64,000 nucleotides of DNA from CAIQJJ01 sp049325275 (GTDB lineage: Bacteria; Chloroflexota; Anaerolineae; Anaerolineales; UBA4823), in NCBI GenBank assembly GCA_049325275.1, contig JBMOLU010000040.1:124001-188000 (forward strand), written 5' to 3'. Made by a program: the position numbers and the translations under genes. Of this stretch, positions 51,811 through 60,900 are shown one piece after another (the stretch's first letter is position 1; each line of letters begins with the position of its first letter). The notes under the pieces are model-generated. The model saw nothing but the letters and a program-made list of their open reading frames with translations, had not been told where the DNA came from and did no database searches.

Positions 51811-51875
51811 AGGTGCGACGCACTTCTATAAGGGTAGACGCGGCCTGTTCCTGGCCGGCAAAGTGCATCGCACCT
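51811..51875 (-). repeat. dispersed palindrome-ended repeat, copy C (most complete)
   Basis: Arms AGGTGCGACGCACTT (51811-51825) and AAGTGCATCGCACCT (51861-51875) are inverted copies with one mismatch around a 35-base core. In RNA the arms can pair with each other or each fold on itself. It lies in the 140-base gap between the CPBP protease and NadE-like genes. Confidence 0.78.
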
Positions 51876-51883
51876 GGCTTTTC

Positions 51884-52852
51884 TCACGCATAACTGACCG
51901 GCGGCGTGCGCAGGAACTCGGTCGTGCGCTTTTTGCTCTCGATATCGGCGACCACGTGCGCCACTTGCTCGGCGGTCAGGTCGAGGGCGGCTGCGATGTC
52001 TTCGTTGGAAACGCCCTGCTCGTAGCCGTACCAGATCGTATCCAACAGGTCGAAGGGGATGCGGTAGAAGAACTCTTCCTGGGTTTGCCCGCCCGGGTAG
52101 GTATCGGTGGTTGGCGTGCGCTCGCAGATTTCTTCGGGGACGCCGAGATAGGCGGCCAGTTGGAAGACCTGGGTCTTGTAGAGGTGCCCGATGGGGAAGA
52201 TGTCCGCGCCACCGTCGCCCCACTTGACGAAGAAGCCCAGGTCGCGTTCGTTTTTGTTGGGCGTGCCGATCACGGCGTAGTTGCGCGCCTCGGCGTGGAA
52301 GTAGAGCAGGCTCATGCGGCTGCGCTGCTTGAAGTTGGAAGCGGCCACGATGGTCATATATTCGTTGAGCGGCAGGCGTTTGCTGTATTCCGTCCCGTCC
52401 GGTGCCGTCACCACAACCCGGAAGATATTCAACATCTGCTTTTCGAGCAGGTTGGTCGGCAGGACGATTTTCATGGCGTAGCCGGGGCGATATTCGGGAA
52501 TTACACGTTGAATGGCCTCGTCGCGGCGCTGGTAACAGCCGAAGCCATCCAGCGCACCGGAGATGTTTTCGTTGAGGGTCTGCACGCCGAAACGCTCGGC
52601 CAGCTTCGTTGCCAGCATAGCGCTGTCGGGGCTGGATTCTTTCTCGGGCAGCATGATGCCGACCACGCGCTCAGGCCCGAAGGCTTTGGCCGCCAGCGCC
52701 AGACAGACCGACGAGTCGATTCCGCCTGAAATCCCCACCACACCACCCTGGCGGCGGAATTTGTGATGGACGGTCTCTTGCATGAAATTGACGATGCGCT
52801 CGGTCTCGGTGGCGAGATCGAGATGAAGGGATTGGCGAGAGAATTTGCTCAT
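51884..52852 (-). CDS. NadE-family ammonia-dependent ATP pyrophosphatase (NAD synthase-like)
   Basis: A 322-aa N-type ATP pyrophosphatase of the NadE family without a glutaminase domain. The PP-loop GISGGIDSSVCLALAAK is near residues 40-56, and GTPNKNERDLGFFVKWGDGGADIFPI holds the NAD-synthase-like substrate region. The C-terminal segment RTPTTDTYPGGQTQEEFF differs from housekeeping NadE and resembles NadE-like proteins that I recall from sugar-biosynthesis loci. It could still make NAD from deamido-NAD. In this context, next to an AsnB-type protein, an adenylating amide-forming role is attractive but unproven. It starts 21 bases after the GT2 gene. Confidence 0.82.
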   Translation of the reverse strand: MSKFSRQSLHLDLATETERIVNFMQETVHHKFRRQGGVVGISGGIDSSVCLALAAKAFGPERVVGIMLPEKESSPDSAMLATKLAERFGVQTLNENISGALDGFGCYQRRDEAIQRVIPEYRPGYAMKIVLPTNLLEKQMLNIFRVVVTAPDGTEYSKRLPLNEYMTIVAASNFKQRSRMSLLYFHAEARNYAVIGTPNKNERDLGFFVKWGDGGADIFPIGHLYKTQVFQLAAYLGVPEEICERTPTTDTYPGGQTQEEFFYRIPFDLLDTIWYGYEQGVSNEDIAAALDLTAEQVAHVVADIESKKRTTEFLRTPPVSYA

Positions 52853-52873
52853 GAGAATCTCCGGGGAAAGGGG

Positions 52874-53578
52874 TTATCGCGTGGTGCGGTTGAAAATACC
52901 GTACTTGAGAATGACGTAGAGGGCGCGCACGCCGTCTTTGAAACCGATTTTTTTGCCTTCTTTGTAGGTGCGCCCGTAGTAAGAAATTCCGACCTCGTAA
53001 ATCGAACAGCCCAGGCGGGCAATTTTTGCGGTGAACTCAGGCTCGAAGCCGAAGCGATCTTCCCGTAAGGTGATGTCTTCCAGGATGCAGCGCTTGAACA
53101 CTTTGTAGCAGACTTCCATGTCGGTCAGGTTCAGGTCCGTGAACATATTCGACAGGACCGTCAGGGCGCGGTTGCCGATCGAGTGCCAGAAGTAGAGCAC
53201 GCGATGCGACTCGCTGCCGACGAAACGTGACCCGTAGACGACATCGGCCTTGCCATCGAAGATCGGTTTGAGCAGGCGGGGATATTCGTTGGGATCGTAT
53301 TCCAGGTCGGCGTCTTGTACGATGATCACGTCGCCGGAGGCGGCAGCGAAACCGGTGCGCAGGGCTTTGCCCTTGCCGCCGTTGGACGCCTGGTAAAGGA
53401 CGCGGATCGGGTAGGTTTTCTCCAGTTCGGCCAGTTTGTCGCGCGTCCCGTCTTGCGAGTCGTCATCGACAATGACGATCTCGCGCTCGCCAGCGAGCGG
53501 TGCAGCAATCACTTTGTCCAAAATGGCCTGGATGGTGTGGATTTCGTTATAGCAGGGGATAACGATGGAAACCTTCAA
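52874..53578 (-). CDS. GT2-family glycosyltransferase (DPM/DPG synthase-like)
   Basis: A 234-aa GT-A enzyme without transmembrane helices. It has VSIVIPCYNEIHTIQAILDKV, the nucleotide motif VIVDDDSQDGTRD, NGGKGKALRTGFAAASGDVII and the metal motif VQDADLEYDPNEYP. The C-terminal block DMEVCYKVFKRCILEDI and DRFGFEPEFTAKIARLG is typical of polyprenyl-phosphate glucosyl- and mannosyltransferases. It is translated between the AsnB-like and NadE-like genes, 3 bases from the former. It would load a sugar onto a lipid carrier for the product of this module. Confidence 0.9.
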   Translation of the reverse strand: MKVSIVIPCYNEIHTIQAILDKVIAAPLAGEREIVIVDDDSQDGTRDKLAELEKTYPIRVLYQASNGGKGKALRTGFAAASGDVIIVQDADLEYDPNEYPRLLKPIFDGKADVVYGSRFVGSESHRVLYFWHSIGNRALTVLSNMFTDLNLTDMEVCYKVFKRCILEDITLREDRFGFEPEFTAKIARLGCSIYEVGISYYGRTYKEGKKIGFKDGVRALYVILKYGIFNRTTR

Positions 53579-53581
53579 GCC

Positions 53582-55546
53582 TCAACCTCCAATTTTTTCG
53601 ACGATTTTCATGTGCGCCGGCTTGCAAGCTGCCGGCCGGAAGTCTTGCACGAACTGGCGATGGACGAGCTGTGTCGACAGGATGCCCACCAAGGCCATAT
53701 CGTCCACTTCGGAGAGTCTGGCGCCGCTTTGGGCCTTGTCGACCAGCGCCGTGACGGCAGCCGGGTCGAAGTAACCGCTTTCACGCAGGCATTTCTCGGA
53801 AAGCAGATCGTGGACGTATTCGAGCGGTGTTTCGGGAAAGAAGCTGCGCTGAATCGGCGCCCGGTAGGGGCGTTTGTAGCGCTTCCAGATACTTTCGGGC
53901 ACGAGCTTTTTGCCCAACTGCTTGAGCAACCACTTTTCGGTCAGGCCGCGCAGTTTGACGTCGTGCGGCAGGCGGTTGGCAAACGCCATCACGCGGTAAT
54001 CCAGGAAGGGATAGCGCCCCTCGATGGAATGCCCCATGCCCATGCGGTCTCCCTGCGAAGAGAGCAGGTACGGGGACAGGAAGGTCGTGATTTCCAGGAA
54101 CTGCGCCTGCGCAAGCGGGTGCCACTCGGGCCACCCATCTTGCGCCGGAACACGCGGCAGGCCACCGTTTTCCAGGGCAGGAATGCTCACCGAACGGGCC
54201 AAAAAGCGCAAATTCCTGCCCGTGTTTCCCCAGCGAATGGCATGCGAGTAACCCGGCGCATCCGTTTCGGTCAGACCCTTTTTGAAGAAGGCCAGTTGGA
54301 AGGCGCTGCGGCTGCCTGCCAGGCCGCGAATATCGGGGTACAGGCGGCCCAGGAGCTGCGGGCGGATTTGCGAATCGGGATTCTTCGCCCAAAAGCGCCG
54401 GATCAGCGCTTCTTTGAAAATGTCGTAACCGGCCAGGAATTCGTCGGCACCCTCGCCGGTGAGTACGACTTTGTAGTTGTGTTCGCGCACCAGCCTGGAA
54501 AGCAGAAACATCGGGGCGGGCGCCGTGCGCAGGATCGGTGTTTCGGTGTGCCAGATCACTTCCGGGAAGATGGCGCCGATGTCCGCGTGGGTGCAGAAGA
54601 CGACGTGGTGATCGGTGCCCAGGTAGTCGGCCATCTGGTACTGGTAGCGGCTCTCGTCGAAATCGGGATCCGAGAAGCTGATCGAGAAGGTATCGAGGTG
54701 GGTGTCGGTGTACTTTTGGATGATGGCGGCGGTGACGGAGGAATCCAGACCGCCGGAGAGATAAGCCCCCACAGGCACGTCAGCGCGCAGCCGGATGCGG
54801 GCGGCATCCACCAGCAGGCTTTCCAGTTCTTCCAGGTAGCTGGTGTCGCTGCGGCGCGGCGTCTCTTCGGTAAAGTCTAGCTGCCAGTATGGCTCGATCT
54901 CGATCTTGCCGTCTTTGGCCAGCAGGTAGTGCCCGGGCGGCAGTTCGTGAATGCCTTCGAAGATGCTGCGCGGCGACTGGGGGCTCCAGTACGTGAAGGT
55001 CTGCGCCAGCGCTTCGAGATCGAGCCTGGCCCGCACGCTGGGATGCGCCAGCATGGATTTGATCTCCGAGCCAAAAACCAAGTAGCCGTCGTTGACGGTG
55101 TAAAACAGCGGGCGAATGCCGACCCGGTCGCGCGCCAGAAAGAGACTGCGCGCTGCCGAGTCCCAGATCGCAATCGCAAACTGCCCGTTGAGGTGCTTCA
55201 GGCACGCCGGGCCGTAGTCTTCGTACAGGTGGACGATGACTTCGGTGTCGCAGTTCGTTTCGAAATGGTGGCCGCGTGCTTCCAACTCGGGGCGCAGTTC
55301 CACGTAGTTGAAAATCTCGCCGTTGAAGACGATCCATTGGGTTTGCGTCTCGTTGCCGATTGGCTGGTCGCCCCCGGCCAGGTCGACGATGCTCAAGCGG
55401 GCGTTGCCCAGGCCGGCTTGCGCGTCGCGGTAGATGCCAAAGCCGTCAGGCCCGCGATGGCGAATCATCTCCAGCATTTGCAGGAGCGTTTCGCGTTCTA
55501 CGGGCGGTTTTTCTGTAAGATTCAGGACACCGGTAATGCCGCACAT
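53582..55546 (-). CDS. asnB: AsnB-family glutamine-dependent amidotransferase
   Basis: A 654-aa class II amidotransferase. Cys2 of MCGITGV is the glutaminase nucleophile; RHRGPDGFG, FNGEIFNY and NCDTEVI complete that domain. The synthetase domain has the PP-loop YLSGGLDSSVTAAII near residue 255 and GEGADEFLAGYD near residue 350. It would hydrolyse glutamine and pass ammonia to an adenylated carboxylate. Asparagine is the textbook product, but AsnB paralogues in glycan and natural-product loci amidate other acids. A 219-base hairpin-rich gap separates it from the 82-aa gene upstream, and the polyprenyl GT2 gene follows 3 bases downstream. Confidence 0.92.
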   Translation of the reverse strand: MCGITGVLNLTEKPPVERETLLQMLEMIRHRGPDGFGIYRDAQAGLGNARLSIVDLAGGDQPIGNETQTQWIVFNGEIFNYVELRPELEARGHHFETNCDTEVIVHLYEDYGPACLKHLNGQFAIAIWDSAARSLFLARDRVGIRPLFYTVNDGYLVFGSEIKSMLAHPSVRARLDLEALAQTFTYWSPQSPRSIFEGIHELPPGHYLLAKDGKIEIEPYWQLDFTEETPRRSDTSYLEELESLLVDAARIRLRADVPVGAYLSGGLDSSVTAAIIQKYTDTHLDTFSISFSDPDFDESRYQYQMADYLGTDHHVVFCTHADIGAIFPEVIWHTETPILRTAPAPMFLLSRLVREHNYKVVLTGEGADEFLAGYDIFKEALIRRFWAKNPDSQIRPQLLGRLYPDIRGLAGSRSAFQLAFFKKGLTETDAPGYSHAIRWGNTGRNLRFLARSVSIPALENGGLPRVPAQDGWPEWHPLAQAQFLEITTFLSPYLLSSQGDRMGMGHSIEGRYPFLDYRVMAFANRLPHDVKLRGLTEKWLLKQLGKKLVPESIWKRYKRPYRAPIQRSFFPETPLEYVHDLLSEKCLRESGYFDPAAVTALVDKAQSGARLSEVDDMALVGILSTQLVHRQFVQDFRPAACKPAHMKIVEKIGG

Positions 55547-55765
55547 AGATTTTCCTTTGGCTGATCGCTATCCGAAAAGTTGGTTGCGCCGGCCGCACAC
55601 TCGCCGGCGTTTTTTGATGAACGACACTTCAAGCAGGTTTCACCTGATTTATCAGGCGCCGCTGGCCCGGCGATTCATCGCCGGGCGTGGCCGCAGGTGT
55701 TTTTCGGAGCAGGCGCTTCCTTCACTGTGAGAAACCGGCCGGGATGCCCGTTTTTCACAGCCGGA
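55547..55765. other. hairpin-rich gap between the 82-aa gene and asnB
   Basis: No gene is supported in these 219 bases. It holds a T-tailed hairpin on the + strand (annotated separately), a CCTGA/TCAGG hairpin (55643-55656), a CCCGGCGA/TCGCCGGG hairpin (55666-55685), and an imperfect GTGAGAAAC/GTTTTTCAC pairing near 55728-55758. In the minus-strand mRNA these would lie between two cotranscribed genes and could mark processing or partial termination. Confidence 0.45.
55587..55615 (+). terminator. T-tailed hairpin on the + strand inside a minus-strand operon
   Basis: CGCCGGC (55587-55593) pairs exactly with GCCGGCG (55603-55609) and is followed by six T at 55610-55615. This is a canonical intrinsic terminator for + strand transcription, although no + strand gene is supported nearby. 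Confidence 0.55.
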
Positions 55766-56014
55766 TCAGGCTTCCGACCAGCGCAAGAGAACTTCCTCTT
55801 GCACGCCTACGGCTTTGCGCAGCAATTCGAGGAGATCGTTGCTTGCCCCCTGGCTTTCGAGGTACTCGATGGTCATCGGGGTGACGGCATAATCTTGATC
55901 TTCCGCTGCTTCTTCTTCGAGCTGATCGACCAGAAACTGCAGTTGGTCTTCGTTGATGGTGCCGACGAGTTCGTCGGATTCGCTGCCGCTGTGGGCGAGA
56001 TAAAGGTTGATCAT
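55766..56014 (-). CDS. 82-aa acidic protein of unknown function
   Basis: A small, acidic, cytoplasmic protein: MINLYLAHSGSESDELVGT, then INEDQLQFLVDQLEEEAAED and a C-terminal half of helices ending in LLRKAVGVQEEVLLRW. From memory, short proteins with this QLQFLxDQLEEE pattern are sometimes labelled galactosyldiacylglycerol synthase in databases; at 82 residues it cannot be a glycosyltransferase and that name should not be trusted. The ATG overlaps the stop of the ligase gene as ATGA, so it is translationally coupled to it. It may be a partner or regulator of the ligase or carrier protein. Confidence 0.8.
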   Translation of the reverse strand: MINLYLAHSGSESDELVGTINEDQLQFLVDQLEEEAAEDQDYAVTPMTIEYLESQGASNDLLELLRKAVGVQEEVLLRWSEA

Positions 56015-57516
56015 GATTCTTCCACTCCTGATGGGTTTGATTGGACAGCCAACTTACGCAGTTCCGATTTTACCACCTTGCCATGCGCGTTCAACGGCAT
56101 ACTTTTGATCACGTGAATATAGCCCGGGATCATGTGCTTTGCCAGGCGCGCCCGGCAGTGTTCCAGCAACTGCTCCGGGGTCGTATCGGAGCGCCCGCGC
56201 AGGGTGACGAATGCGTGAATGGCCTCGCCGGCCGCCAGGTCGGGCGCGCCGACCACGGCTGCCGAGACCACGTCGGGGTGTTGCAGCACGGCAGCTTCGA
56301 CTTCCTGGCTGCTCACGCGGTATCCCCAGGACTTAATAAAATCGGCCTTGCGATCGACGACGAAGATGTAACCCGCTTCATCCACCGTGGCCAGGTCGCC
56401 GGTGAGCAGCGCGCCGTCGACGAACTTCTCGGCAGATGCTTCGGGGTCGTCCAGGTAGCCGGGCGAGATGTTATCGCCCCGGGCGATAATCTCGCCGACC
56501 TCCCCAGGGCGGACGGGGCCGCCGCCTTCGCCGCGTACCTGTAGCGTCACGCCGGGGATGCCGCGCCCGATCGAGCCGATCCGGGCCGGCAGCGCTTCGG
56601 GCGGCAGGTAGGAAAGCCGGGCTGTGGCTTCCGTCTGGCCGTACATGACGTAAACTTTTGCCTGCGGCTTGGCGGCGACCAATTCTTCGATCAGGATTTT
56701 GTGCAGCTTGCCGCCGGCCTGTTGAATTTTGCGCAGGCTGGCGGTCGCCCGGCGGGGAAAGGTGCTGTTGCGCAGCAAGAGCTGAAACGAGGACGGCACG
56801 CCGGCAAACCCCGTGCATTCGGCGCTTTCCATCAAATCGATGGCCGTTTCGGGAAAGGTGAAGGTATTGCACAGCGCCAGGCTGCCCCCCACGCGCAGGT
56901 GGGTGTGCAGCAGCGAGGTGCCGAAGCAGTAGTAGAACGGCAAAATGACGAGGATGCGTTCGCGCCGGTCGAGCGCAAGGTAGGCGACGATCGATTCGGT
57001 ATTGGCCCGGATATTGCCGTGCGTGATACGCACCATGCGCGGCCGCTGGGTGGTTCCCGAAGTCGCCATCAGGGCGGCGTCCTGCCCGGCATCGAAATCG
57101 GCCGGCGTCTGGGGCCAGGTTGACGGCCCCGGCTGCTCGAGCAGCTCGTCGCCCAGGATGGCTATCTCGCTGCCAAAGGCGCCGCCGAACTTGCGCTGCT
57201 GGCGGCGCTCGAAGAAGACGGCCTTGCAGTCGACCCAGGCGGCGTTGCGGCCCATTTCCTCGGGTGTCAGCATGGTCGAGAACGGCACGCTCACCAGGCC
57301 GAGCTTCATCGTTGCCAGGTAGGCGGCGGCCCAAAAGAGCGAGTTCTGCCCCAACAGGCCGACCCGCTGGCCCGCTTTCAACCCCAGGCCGGCCAGGTCT
57401 GCGGCCAGGCGGGCGGCGGCCGTACGCAGTTCGCCGTAGGTGTGCTGGCGATCTTTCAGCACGATGGCGATTTGCGGGTCTTGTGCGTTTTCAAGCAAAT
57501 AGTCGGATACGTTCAT
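56011..57516 (-). CDS. AMP-forming acyl-CoA/acyl-ACP ligase (ANL superfamily)
   Basis: A 501-aa adenylating enzyme. ATG 57516 is preceded by GGAGGGG. It has the ATP loop LMATSGTTQRPRMVRITHGN near residue 148, motif YVMYGQTEATARL near residue 300, LLTGDLATVDEAGYIFVVDRKADFIKSWGYRVS near residue 380, and the C-terminal catalytic lysine in NAHGKVVKSEL. The P-loop has TSGTTQRPR in place of the usual TSGTTGxPK. It would activate a carboxylic acid as an acyl-adenylate and load it on the acyl carrier protein encoded 81 bases upstream. The acid is unknown. Confidence 0.9.
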   Translation of the reverse strand: MNVSDYLLENAQDPQIAIVLKDRQHTYGELRTAAARLAADLAGLGLKAGQRVGLLGQNSLFWAAAYLATMKLGLVSVPFSTMLTPEEMGRNAAWVDCKAVFFERRQQRKFGGAFGSEIAILGDELLEQPGPSTWPQTPADFDAGQDAALMATSGTTQRPRMVRITHGNIRANTESIVAYLALDRRERILVILPFYYCFGTSLLHTHLRVGGSLALCNTFTFPETAIDLMESAECTGFAGVPSSFQLLLRNSTFPRRATASLRKIQQAGGKLHKILIEELVAAKPQAKVYVMYGQTEATARLSYLPPEALPARIGSIGRGIPGVTLQVRGEGGGPVRPGEVGEIIARGDNISPGYLDDPEASAEKFVDGALLTGDLATVDEAGYIFVVDRKADFIKSWGYRVSSQEVEAAVLQHPDVVSAAVVGAPDLAAGEAIHAFVTLRGRSDTTPEQLLEHCRARLAKHMIPGYIHVIKSMPLNAHGKVVKSELRKLAVQSNPSGVEES

Positions 57517-57597
57517 GGCCCCTCCAGCCATTCGTCCAGTATGATTCGGGCGTCTGAGCGGTTGCCCGGCCATTCTTTACGAATAGGCACTGTCGAG

Positions 57598-57843
57598 TTA
57601 TCCCTTTTTCCTGCGCACGTAATCGGCCAGTTTTTTGACCGAGTCGAAGTTATCGGGCGTGATTTCGGCATCGTCTACGCTGATGCCGAAGTTCTCTTCG
57701 ATGAACATCACCAGTTCCAGGATGCTGGTCGAATCGACGATGCCTTCATCGAGAAACGATGCATCGTCGGCATGCGGGTAGCCATTCTTGCTGAACAAGA
57801 TTTTTTCGGCGATGTACGTGCGGATTTTTTCTTCGTAGTTCAT
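57598..57843 (-). CDS. acyl carrier protein
   Basis: A small acidic four-helix protein of 81 aa. The phosphopantetheine site is Ser in EGIVDSTSILELVMFIEENFG near residue 38. The flanking GIVDS pattern matches stand-alone carrier proteins of specialised pathways rather than fatty-acid ACP, which has DSLD. SVDDAEITPDNFDSVKKLADYV is the usual helix 3-4 region. It is encoded just upstream of the AMP-forming ligase and is the likely acceptor of its acyl group. It lies 74 bases after the FG-GAP gene. No phosphopantetheinyl transferase is in the window. Confidence 0.92.
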   Translation of the reverse strand: MNYEEKIRTYIAEKILFSKNGYPHADDASFLDEGIVDSTSILELVMFIEENFGISVDDAEITPDNFDSVKKLADYVRRKKG

Positions 57844-57917
57844 GGGAAAACCTTTCTGAAATGGGGGTGAAATCTACTGCGAAAGCCTTGCAGATTTTCG
57901 CAGCCAAAACGACGGTG

Positions 57918-60900
57918 TTAATCTGCCGATTTTTCCTCTGAAGCGGTATTCGCCGGGCAGCGCTTGCCCCACAAGAGCCGGGCTGCGAGCAGCAGTCCCA
58001 GAGCGAGCAGCAGGCTTACGGCGAAACCGGCCCCGGGTGGCGTCCCGGCGCGGGTTTGCAAGCGGTTCAGTTCGACCGCCGTGGGGCCGAGACCGGCGCC
58101 GATCGTCCAGTCGGAGAACGCGGTTACGTTTGCTGCGCACACCAGGTTGGCGGCCGTGCTGCTGCCCGGCGCACGATCAGGGCAAGACCAGGCCGTGCCC
58201 GTCCAGCGGCACAGGCGCAACTGGCTGTCGTCGAAACCCGTGGGGATCTCATCGTCTCGATACGGCAGGCAGAGAGTTACATTGTACCCGGATGCGCCGG
58301 CGTTGGGGGTCAACGTGAAATAGCGGTCGAGCATGTTTGCACCGCCGCCGTTTGCATTTTCTTGCGCATGGGCGGTTTGCGGATACCCGCGCAGCGTCAG
58401 GCCGGTCAACAGGCTGCCGGCGTCGCCCTGGTTGGTGACGGTAAGGGAAGCCGACTGCCCCAACAAGTTGAAAAAGCCCGCGCCGGTGATGCTTTGCTCG
58501 CCGCTCAAGGCGGTGAAGAACGTGCCGCCTTCGATCCACGGGCCTCGGTAGCTGACCAGGCCGGCGCTGGCGTTGCGCGGTTGGGCCTGCAGGCGGACGC
58601 GCCAGTGGTAGCGCGTGTCCATAGCCAGGCCCGTGACCGACTCGTTACGCGTGACGCCGTTCACACCGCTGTCGCTCCAGGCGGCCGAGTGTCCCAGCCC
58701 CGTGCCGTCGAAAGCGCTGCCGGCCGGCTTGATTTCCCATTGCAGGCGCACGTTGCTGCGCCCGAAGGGGCTGCGCGCCCACAAAGACAGGCGCACACCA
58801 TCCGGGCTGATTGCCTGCCCACCCGGCGCGATATCCCGTGTATCGTCGGCGCGCCGCTGGCGGGGGAGAATGCTGGTCCCGCTGCCGGCATTGCCGTAAT
58901 AAACGTAGGCGCGGCCTTCCACGGCCTCACCGTTATTGTAACGCGAAGAGCCGATCAGCAAATCGTCGTAACCGTCGCCGTCGACGTCGCCGGCGCTGCC
59001 GAGCGAGATGCCCAGGTAGTCGCCGATGACGTTGGGTTCCAGGGTCCAACTAGCGTTGGCCGGTGTGCCGTTTACGCCGTCATTGATGCCGCCGGCAGAC
59101 CCCAGCCAGAGCAGCGCCATGCCCTCGTTGCTCTGGCCGTTGGCGTACTTGGAAGCGCCGAGCACGAGATCGCCGTAACCATCCCCGTTCACGTCGCCGG
59201 CTGTGCCGCAGGTGGCGTAGGTCAACTGCGCATCGCCCAAATTGACTTCTGCGTTCCAGGCTTCGTTGCCGGGCGCACCATCTGTGCCGCCGTTGATGCC
59301 TGCCGCCGATCCGTGCCAGACGAAGGCCATGCCTTCATCGATCTGGCCGTTATCGTAGTAACGTGCCCCGATCAACACATCGTCATAGCCGTCGCCGTTG
59401 ACATCGCCGGCCGGGGCCACGGTGTAGCCAAAGAAAGCGCCTGTGGGGTTGCCGTTGATCGACGATCCGGTCTGGTTGCCTTCCGCCCGCCAATCCGCGC
59501 TGGCCGGCGTGGTCGCGCAGGGGGTTCCCGTGCAGGCCAGGCCGTTGGCCGAGCCATACCAGGCGAAAGCCATGCCCTCGTCGGTTTGCCCGTTATCGTA
59601 ACGCGGGGCGCTGACAAGGACGTCCCCATAGCCATCGCCATTGACGTCCCCTGCCGAAGCCACCTCATTGCCCAATAGTGCGTTCGCCTGGTCGCCGTCC
59701 ACACGCCAGTCGGCATTGGCCGGGTTGCCGTTGGCCCCCAGGCCGGTTGGTGAGCCGTACCAGGCAAAAACAGCCCCCGCATCGCTGATCGTTCCCACGT
59801 CGTACGTGCGCGCCCCGGCAAGAATATCGTCGAACCCGTCGCCGTTGACATCCCCGGCGCTTTTGACATAAATCCCGAGGGTGGCGCCTGCCTGGTTGCT
59901 TTCTGCATACCAGCTTGCGCTGGCGGGGGTCGTCGTGCAAGGGCTGCCCGTGCAGGCCAGTCCTGTGGGAGAGCCGTACCAGACAAAAACCGTGCCTTCG
60001 TCGCTTTGGCCGTTGTCGTGGTAATAAGCGCCCACAATGATGTCGCTGTAGCCATCGCCGTTGACGTCTCCGGCGGTGTCCACCGAAACGCCGAAATTTC
60101 CAACGTTATCGTAGCTGGCCTGGCTGCCGTAGGCGATCCAGCTCGGGGTTGTGCCCGGTCCGTTGGCGGAGCCATAAAACACGTAGGCCGCCCCCTCGTC
60201 TACATAGGTGCCCCGATCCAACAGCAATGCGCCCACGATGATGTCGTCGTAACCATCGCCGTTGACATCGCCGGCGCTGGCCGTCGAAGCGCCCAGCCAG
60301 GAATCGGCAATATTGGCTTCATACGCCCAGGCGTGTTCCGTAATATTGCCCTGCACACTGTCGCTGCCGCCGTAGAAAAGCTGCGCCCGTCCCTCGCCGT
60401 TTTCGGCGTTGGTGTACCCCGGCGCGCCGGCGATCAAGTCGCTGTAGCCATCGCCGTTGACATCGCCGGCCGAGGCTGCTGCGGCGCCAAGGTAGGCATT
60501 GCCCTGCCCGCCGGCAACCGACCAGCCTGCGTTGCCCGGGGCGCCGTTAGCGCCGAGGCCGCTGCCCGAGCCGAACCAGGCGAAGGCAGCCCCTTCCGCG
60601 CTGAAGCCTTGCGTGTATAAGTTCGCCCCGACCAGAATGTCGGCGTAGCCGTCACCGTTGGTGTCTCCGGCCGAGGCCACCACCACGCCGAAGGCGGAGC
60701 TGGCCTGCTCGCCGTCGGCCTGCCAGTCGGCGCCGGTATCGGGTGTTGCGCTTCCGTAATAGGCGAAGGCGCGTCCTTCGGCGCTGAGCGTGTCGCTGTA
60801 GCCGGGTGCGCCCAGGATCACATCGCCATAGCCATCGCCGTTGACGTCGCCGGCGGCAGCCACCGAAGCGCCCAACTGGGCGTTGTCCTGGCCGCCGCTC

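Noticed and set aside
51744..52223. Upstream extension of the CPBP protease frame.
   Set aside because: The extra 160 codons overlap the NadE-like gene out of frame and carry no recognisable domain.
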